From an uncultured Actinomycetes bacterium (GTDB lineage Bacteria > Actinomycetota > Acidimicrobiia > Acidimicrobiales > Microtrichaceae): DNA of 5,809 bases. Below, in pieces: positions 1 to 5,809 of the stretch. The stretch is from assembly GCA_903941145.1 (NCBI GenBank), contig CAJANQ010000499.1, forward strand, positions 1 to 5,809, written 5' to 3'. Numbering within the stretch: the first letter of the stretch is position 1; each line of letters starts with the position of its first letter. The notes beneath the pieces were generated by a model. The model was not told the origin of the DNA, ran no database searches, and saw only the letters and a list, made by a program, of their open reading frames with translations. The translations under genes and the position numbers were made by a program.

Positions 1-1911
<1,911 letters not shown>

Positions 1912-1924
1912 CCGCTGCGACTCC

Positions 1925-4411
1925 CTACGGGGCCACCTCGGCCTTGTGGTTCTCGACCTCGATGAACGGGGCGTCGGGCTTCTCGATCATGACCTTCGAG
2001 ACCCACTTGCGCTTGGGGTCGTCGGCCCACACGATCAGCGGCGGCAGCACCACCAGCGCGGCGAGCAGTGCGATTGCGATCTTGAGCGCCACGAAGATGC
2101 CGAAGCTGCGGAGCAGCGGCAGCGACGAGAACGAGATCACGGCGACGCCCGCGATGGCGGTCATCGCCGAGACGATGAAGGCCCGGCCGGTCCGGCGAGC
2201 CGTGATGTCGATGGCCTCACGCGGCTCGTGCCCGCGGCGACGTTCCTCGATGTACCGGAGCAGGATCAGCGACGTGAACTCGGTACACGTGGCCACCACG
2301 AGCGGACCGCCGACGGCCGTCATCGGGCTCAGCTCGATGCCCAGCAGGTAGATGCCGATGGTCGCCACGCCGGACGCCACGAGCACGGGCACCATGGAGA
2401 GCACCGCCCGGGTGATCGAACGGAGCCGGACCAGCAAGAAGAGGAACACCAGACCCACGGCGAGCCAGGTGAGCTCGGTGAGGTTGGCCTCGAGGTTCTC
2501 GAGGAGCCCCACGCCCACCACGGCGAGGCCCGACGGGGTGAGCCGGATGCCGGGCGGTGTCGGCGTGTTGTCGCGCAGTTCCTCGACCACCTTGGCCCGC
2601 TCCTCGAGCGAACCGGGCTTGGTCAGGTAGATGAGGTTGAAGTCCTTGCCGCCGTTGGCGACGGTCGAGACCTTGATGTCCTCTGGTGCCAGGTCGTAGG
2701 CCGCCTGCACGGACTCGGCCGACGGCGTCACGTGGTCGGCCCCCGGCACCTCCAGCAGGTCGGACACGGTCGTCACGATGCCCGAGGCGACCAGCAGGTC
2801 GTTCGGGTACTTCTCGAGCGTGGTGGTCGCGACCTTGTCGGTGAAGTCGACCGCCTCCTGGGTGAACAGCGTCTTGGACGTGGTCGAGCTGATGAACACG
2901 CCGAGCTCGGACGAACCGCCCAAGAAGTCCTTCTGCTCGAGCTTCCGGATGTCCTTCACGACCTGTGTGTCCGGGTTCACCCAGTTGATCGGGTCGGTCT
3001 CGAGCTTCAGCTTCGGCTCCAGGACCGACCCCAGGACGAACACCACGATCGAGAACAGCGACAGGAAGATGGCCGACCTGGCCGGCAGCATCCCGAGCCA
3101 CTCGACGAACCGGCCGAGCTTGCCCTCGGTGAAGTCCCGGGACTTGGTGGGCGACCGGTACTCCCGCATGCCGAGCACGGCGAGCGGGTTGATGATCGAC
3201 GACACGCAGATGGCAACGATGCCGACGGTCAGCAGCCAGCCGAACTCCCGGATCATCGGGACCTTCGACAGCTGGATCGCCAGGAAGGCGAAGACTGCGT
3301 CGAAGGTGACGACGAGGAGCGCCGGCCCCAGTCCGCGGGCGGCCTCCTGGATCGGGTGCGGGGAGGAGTCGATGACGACCTCCTCCTCGATGCGGGAGTG
3401 CATCTGGATCGCGTAGTCGATGCCGATGCCGAGCATCACCGGCAGACCCGCGATCGTGACGAGCGTCAGCGGGATGCCGAAGTAGCCGGCCAGGCCGAAC
3501 GCCCAGATGATGCCGACGATCACGACGGCGAGCGGCAGCAGACGCCAGCGCACCTTGAAGAACAGCATCAGGATGACGATCATCACGGCCACGGCGATGC
3601 CGCCGAGCGTGAGCATGCCGCCCTTGAGGTAGTCGTTGATCCCCTTCAAGAGGATCGGGGCGCCGGTCGTGGTGACCGTTGCGTTCGGGAACTCGAGCCC
3701 CTTGGCGATCTCGACGACACGGTCGGAGGCCGCGCCCTCCTCCTCGATCGAGAGGTTGCCGCCCAGGCGGGTGATCGTGAGGGCGTGGGTCGTGTTCGGG
3801 AAGAACGGCCGGAGCGCCTTCCTGATCTCGCCCTCGTTGTCGTAGAGCAGGAACTTGACCCACTCCGGGTTGTCGAGCGTGCGGGCCTCCGGCGGGATCG
3901 CCGCGGTCCGCTGGAGCGTCGTGACCGAGTCGGCCAGACGGAGGTCCTTCGACGCCTGGGACTGGCCCTCGGCGGTGGCGGCGGCGAGCAGCGCCTTGCC
4001 GGCCACCGACTCCGTGATGTTCGGGTTCTTCCCGCCGACGAGCTTGTCGGAGAAGTCGAGCGCCGTGAGCGGGCTGATGACGCCCAAGACGTTCTTCTGG
4101 GCGTTGAGCTCCTCGGAGACCTTGGTCATCGTGGCGTTGTTCTGGGTGGTGAACAGCTGGTCCACCTTCTGCCCCTCGGCCATCTCGACGACCGAGAGCA
4201 TGGCCTGGCCGCCGAACAGCTTCTGGTACTCGACGTTGTCCTTGTAGACCTCGCTGTCGCGCTCCAGATAGCTGTCCTGCCCCGTCGCGAACTCGAGCCG
4301 GGTGATCCCTGTCCCGATCACGACCGTGAACACCAGGCCGACGACGGTCACGATCCCGGCGTGCTTGCCCAGGTTGACCGCCATCCACGACCAGAAGCGC
4401 TGCATCTTCAT
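1925..4411 (-). CDS. MMPL/RND-superfamily transporter (HAE3-like), 828 aa
   Basis: This is an inner-membrane RND-type exporter with the usual duplicated layout. Predicted helices (residues from ATG 4411) are TM1 about 17-35, a large extracytoplasmic loop 36-266, TM2-TM6 about 267-412, a cytosolic linker, TM7 about 445-464, a second large loop 465-641, and TM8-TM12 about 642-792, ending in a charged tail. TM4 carries GIGIDYAIQ (328-336), the Asp-Tyr type motif linked to proton coupling in MMPL proteins. It is followed by the amphipathic HSRIEEE. The equivalent TM10 segment reads ATCTEF (707-712) followed by LLRYIEERRRG, so Glu-Phe replaces Asp-Tyr. The family exports hydrophobic or amphiphilic molecules such as lipids, hopanoids and drugs; the substrate here cannot be told. 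The ATG at 4411 is chosen because GAGGG lies 7 nt upstream. The frame also extends to a GTG at 4465, but that codon lacks a ribosome binding site and the 18 extra residues look non-conserved. No TetR-like regulator or accessory protein sits beside it. Confidence 0.93.
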   Translation of the reverse strand: MKMQRFWSWMAVNLGKHAGIVTVVGLVFTVVIGTGITRLEFATGQDSYLERDSEVYKDNVEYQKLFGGQAMLSVVEMAEGQKVDQLFTTQNNATMTKVSEELNAQKNVLGVISPLTALDFSDKLVGGKNPNITESVAGKALLAAATAEGQSQASKDLRLADSVTTLQRTAAIPPEARTLDNPEWVKFLLYDNEGEIRKALRPFFPNTTHALTITRLGGNLSIEEEGAASDRVVEIAKGLEFPNATVTTTGAPILLKGINDYLKGGMLTLGGIAVAVMIVILMLFFKVRWRLLPLAVVIVGIIWAFGLAGYFGIPLTLVTIAGLPVMLGIGIDYAIQMHSRIEEEVVIDSSPHPIQEAARGLGPALLVVTFDAVFAFLAIQLSKVPMIREFGWLLTVGIVAICVSSIINPLAVLGMREYRSPTKSRDFTEGKLGRFVEWLGMLPARSAIFLSLFSIVVFVLGSVLEPKLKLETDPINWVNPDTQVVKDIRKLEQKDFLGGSSELGVFISSTTSKTLFTQEAVDFTDKVATTTLEKYPNDLLVASGIVTTVSDLLEVPGADHVTPSAESVQAAYDLAPEDIKVSTVANGGKDFNLIYLTKPGSLEERAKVVEELRDNTPTPPGIRLTPSGLAVVGVGLLENLEANLTELTWLAVGLVFLFLLVRLRSITRAVLSMVPVLVASGVATIGIYLLGIELSPMTAVGGPLVVATCTEFTSLILLRYIEERRRGHEPREAIDITARRTGRAFIVSAMTAIAGVAVISFSSLPLLRSFGIFVALKIAIALLAALVVLPPLIVWADDPKRKWVSKVMIEKPDAPFIEVENHKAEVAP

Positions 4412-4418
4412 ACGAGAT

Positions 4419-4424
4419 CCCTCT
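4419..4424 (-). promoter_or_regulatory. Ribosome binding site of the MMPL transporter
   Basis: On the minus strand the sequence reads AGAGGG, then 7 nt (ATCTCGT), then ATG at 4411-4409. This is a strong Shine-Dalgarno match at good spacing. It decides the start against the longer GTG option at 4465, which has only AT-richer, non-purine-rich sequence in front of it. Confidence 0.75.
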
Positions 4425-4481
4425 GAGACGACGGGCCCGACCCCGTTCCTGACCGGCTCCACCACTTAACGCAGTTCACCA

Positions 4482-4510
4482 ACTCTACTGCCGCCATGAC
4501 ACTGCGCACA
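4482..4510 (-). promoter_or_regulatory. Weak candidate promoter for the MMPL transporter
   Basis: Reading the minus strand, a TAGAGT hexamer (4487-4482) fits the actinobacterial -10 pattern TAnnnT. A 17-nt spacer (4504-4488) separates it from TGTGCG (4510-4505), which is a poor -35 match. Transcription would start near 4475, giving a leader of about 65 nt. The surrounding 4461-4490 is the least GC-rich patch of the intergenic region, which mildly supports a promoter. The call rests on pattern only, and the transporter could instead be read through from the nitroreductase gene. Confidence 0.2.
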
Positions 4511-4512
4511 GG

Positions 4513-4534
4513 TTCCGGACACCTGCCGGACACC
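4513..4534. repeat. Tandem 11-bp direct repeat in the intergenic region
   Basis: CCGGACACC occurs at 4515-4523 and again at 4526-4534. Including the two bases before each copy, the units are TTCCGGACACC and TGCCGGACACC, tandem 11-mers with one mismatch. The 11-bp period is about one helical turn, so two protein subunits could bind the same face of the DNA. The repeat is 102-123 bp upstream of the transporter ATG and 20 bp past the nitroreductase stop, at or just above the candidate -35. It also overlaps a short inverted repeat, CAGGT (4509-4513) and ACCTG (4521-4525). Chance origin in GC-rich DNA is possible. Confidence 0.4.
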
Positions 4535-4553
4535 CCGTGGACAGACGGCCGCG

Positions 4554-5159
4554 CTACCAGCTGGACCGGTGGACGTGGACCGCCGGGTCGGGGCGCCCAC
4601 GGCCGGCCGAGCGGGACGGCCGGCCATCACTGGCGGGGTGGCCGACGGCGACGGTACCGAGGGCTCGACGGCCGACCGGCACGCCGAACTCGCGGGCCAC
4701 GGCGGGCTCGTGGTCGAACTGGCCGAAGAACAGCGCCCCCAGGCCGTGCCCGGCAGCGGCGACGAGCATCGCCATCACCGCCGCGCCGCCGTCGACCCAC
4801 CAGTACGGCACGGGCCAGTCCTCGACGGACCCGCCGAGACCGGTGCGTGACTTGTCGCGCTGTGCGTACCGGTCGACGTAGGCGTCGGCGTCGACGTACG
4901 GCAGGACCAGCACGGGTGCCTGCAGGAGCCCGGGCCAGGGGAACGAGGCCCGCGCCCCCTCGGGGAGCGTGGTGTCCCAGTACCGCCCGACGTCGTCGCC
5001 GTCGAGCACGAGCAGGTCCAGCGCCCACGTGTTGCCGGCCGCCGGCGCACCGAGCGCAGCGTCGGTCATGGCGCGCACGACGTCGGGGGCGAGGGGGTCG
5101 GGCAGAAAGTCCCGGCACATGCGCCGGGCGGCGAGGAGGCGGTCGGCCTCGGAGGGCAC
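4554..5159 (-). CDS. Short nitroreductase-family (FMN-dependent) protein, 201 aa
   Basis: This resembles the small actinobacterial nitroreductase-like family, flavoproteins that usually bind FMN and reduce substrates with NAD(P)H. The N-terminal ARRMCRDFLPDPL (11-23) matches the Arg-rich phosphate-contacting motif of the family, with Cys15 where Val, Thr or Ser is common. APAAGNTW (38-45) matches the usual AP(S/A)AGN segment. WWVDGGAAVMAMLVAAAGHGLGALFFGQF spans about 120-148 and forms the central helix plus the strand that binds flavin. VGHP (172-175) and the C-terminal RPSRSAGRGRP...HRSSW, which I recall as a conserved tail in this subfamily, indicate an intact C-terminus. The start is GTG 5159, because the next ATG (5120) would cut into the Arg motif. 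No good Shine-Dalgarno is visible. The upstream gene's TGA ends 3 nt before and lies in the same frame, so translation probably depends on coupling. The substrate is unknown. Confidence 0.88.
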   Translation of the reverse strand: MPSEADRLLAARRMCRDFLPDPLAPDVVRAMTDAALGAPAAGNTWALDLLVLDGDDVGRYWDTTLPEGARASFPWPGLLQAPVLVLPYVDADAYVDRYAQRDKSRTGLGGSVEDWPVPYWWVDGGAAVMAMLVAAAGHGLGALFFGQFDHEPAVAREFGVPVGRRALGTVAVGHPASDGRPSRSAGRGRPDPAVHVHRSSW

Positions 5160-5162
5160 GGC

Positions 5163-5771
5163 TCAGCCGTACTTCAGCAGGTCCTCGGCCATCGCCCAGC
5201 CGAAGGTGACCAGGCAGTCGCCCTTGGCGACCTTCAGGCCCTTGAACAGGCCCGTGACCTCGGTCGGGATCTGCTCGGGCTTCAGGCTCTCGTGGTCGAG
5301 CACGAGCGACGGGCTGCCGTCACCGGTGACCCGGAACTTCTGGTCGTCGTAGGCGCCGGCGTCGACACCGAACCGCTTGGCCAGACGACGGCCCCAGGCG
5401 CGCTCCTCGCCCGAGGCCTTGTGGCCCGAGCGGGGGATGATGTCGGTCAGTTGCTTGAACGCCTCGGTCGCCCCAGGGTTGCCCATGCGGGTGCCGAGCA
5501 GGACGTCCTCGTCGGGGAACGCCATGAGGGCCCGGCGGAAGTTGTCGCCGACGAGCGCCTTGAGCACGGCGTCACGACGGGAGGTGCGCTTGATGGCACC
5601 GACGCCGAGCAGGATGCAGGGCGTGCCGCCGATGCGCTCGAGCGTGGAGAACGAGAAGCCCCGGAGGGTGTTGCCCTCACGCACGAGCGTGACGAGCACC
5701 CACTCCTCGACCTGCTTGGACAGCACGCCGAGCTCGAACGGGATGGCGTCGGTGACACAGAGGTCGGCCAT
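5163..5771 (-). CDS. Conserved-looking hypothetical protein, at least 202 aa (start uncertain)
   Basis: I do not recognise this protein. It is soluble, with no signal peptide or membrane helix, and has mixed alpha/beta character. Strands appear at WVLVTLV (24-30), TLRGFSFSTLERI (35-47) and CILLGVGAI (52-60). They are followed by an Arg/Lys-rich segment and helix (RTSRRDAVLKALV, 62-74), then DVLLGTRMGNPGATEAFKQL (89-108), then a C-terminal alpha/beta part ending GDCLVTFGWAMAEDLLKYG. The strand, helix, strand-with-NP, helix order vaguely recalls GNAT acyltransferases, but the acetyl-CoA loop motif is missing, so this is only a hint. ATG 5771 has GAGG 8 nt upstream and is a reasonable start. However, the same frame has no stop up to the window edge at 5809. 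The 12 extra codons (DCTALSDSEVAE) look like coding sequence, so the gene may begin outside the window. It is immediately upstream of, and in frame with, the nitroreductase gene, which suggests one operon. Confidence 0.8.
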   Translation of the reverse strand: MADLCVTDAIPFELGVLSKQVEEWVLVTLVREGNTLRGFSFSTLERIGGTPCILLGVGAIKRTSRRDAVLKALVGDNFRRALMAFPDEDVLLGTRMGNPGATEAFKQLTDIIPRSGHKASGEERAWGRRLAKRFGVDAGAYDDQKFRVTGDGSPSLVLDHESLKPEQIPTEVTGLFKGLKVAKGDCLVTFGWAMAEDLLKYG

Positions 5772-5809
5772 CTCCGCGACCTCAGAGTCGCTCAGTGCGG
5801 TGCAGTCCT

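Noticed and set aside
1946..4426. An 826-codon open frame on the plus strand, antisense to the whole transporter gene
   Set aside because: It is the codon-aligned mirror of the transporter. Strong G/C bias at third positions removes stops from the opposite strand. The product is a low-complexity run of R, D, E, H, G and Q with no recognisable domain, while the minus strand gives a clean 12-helix RND protein.
4412..4465. GTG at 4465 as the transporter start, adding 18 residues
   Set aside because: No ribosome binding site precedes it, and the added residues do not resemble the family N-terminus. ATG 4411 has GAGGG at 7-nt spacing directly before the MKMQRFW start of the first membrane segment.
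4509..4525. CAGGT...ACCTG inverted repeat as a terminator for the nitroreductase gene
   Set aside because: It has a 5-bp stem with a 7-nt loop and no following U-run, which is too weak for an intrinsic terminator. The overlapping direct repeat is the stronger signal.
4496..5209. A 237-codon Arg-rich plus-strand frame opposite the nitroreductase gene
   Set aside because: The composition is that of a GC shadow frame, without domain similarity. The minus strand carries clear nitroreductase motifs.

Overview
The window is very GC-rich. Its genes use almost only G/C-ending codons, and one has a GTG start. Protein similarity points to a high-GC actinobacterium, plausibly of the Acidimicrobiia type. 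That placement is inferred from composition and from my recollection of protein families, not from a marker gene. No rRNA, tRNA, CRISPR array, insertion sequence, integrase or phage gene is visible, and the region reads as ordinary chromosome.

Layout: (1) Positions 1-1911, plus strand, hold a YyaL/SPATA20-type protein (DUF255 thioredoxin-like domain plus a six-hairpin glycosidase-like domain). Its N-terminus is cut by the window edge. (2) After a 13-bp convergent gap, positions 1925-4411 on the minus strand encode an 828-residue, 12-helix MMPL/RND transporter. (3) A 142-bp intergenic stretch (4412-4553) carries the transporter's ribosome binding site, a weak promoter candidate and a tandem 11-bp repeat. 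(4) Positions 4554-5159 (minus) encode a short nitroreductase-family flavoprotein. (5) Positions 5163-5771 (minus) encode a protein I do not recognise. Its reading frame stays open to the right edge of the window, so its true start may lie outside.

The three minus-strand genes are read in the order unknown protein, nitroreductase, transporter. The first two are very tightly linked. They share one reading frame and are separated by TGA-GCC-GTG, so they are almost certainly co-transcribed and probably translationally coupled. The transporter has its own good ribosome binding site and enough upstream space for its own promoter. Nothing in the sequence links the four proteins into one pathway. 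I see no convincing new system. The points most worth a second look are the single in-frame stop between the unknown protein and the nitroreductase, a possible degenerate GNAT-like fold in the unknown protein, the asymmetric TM4/TM10 motifs of the transporter, and the 11-bp repeat.
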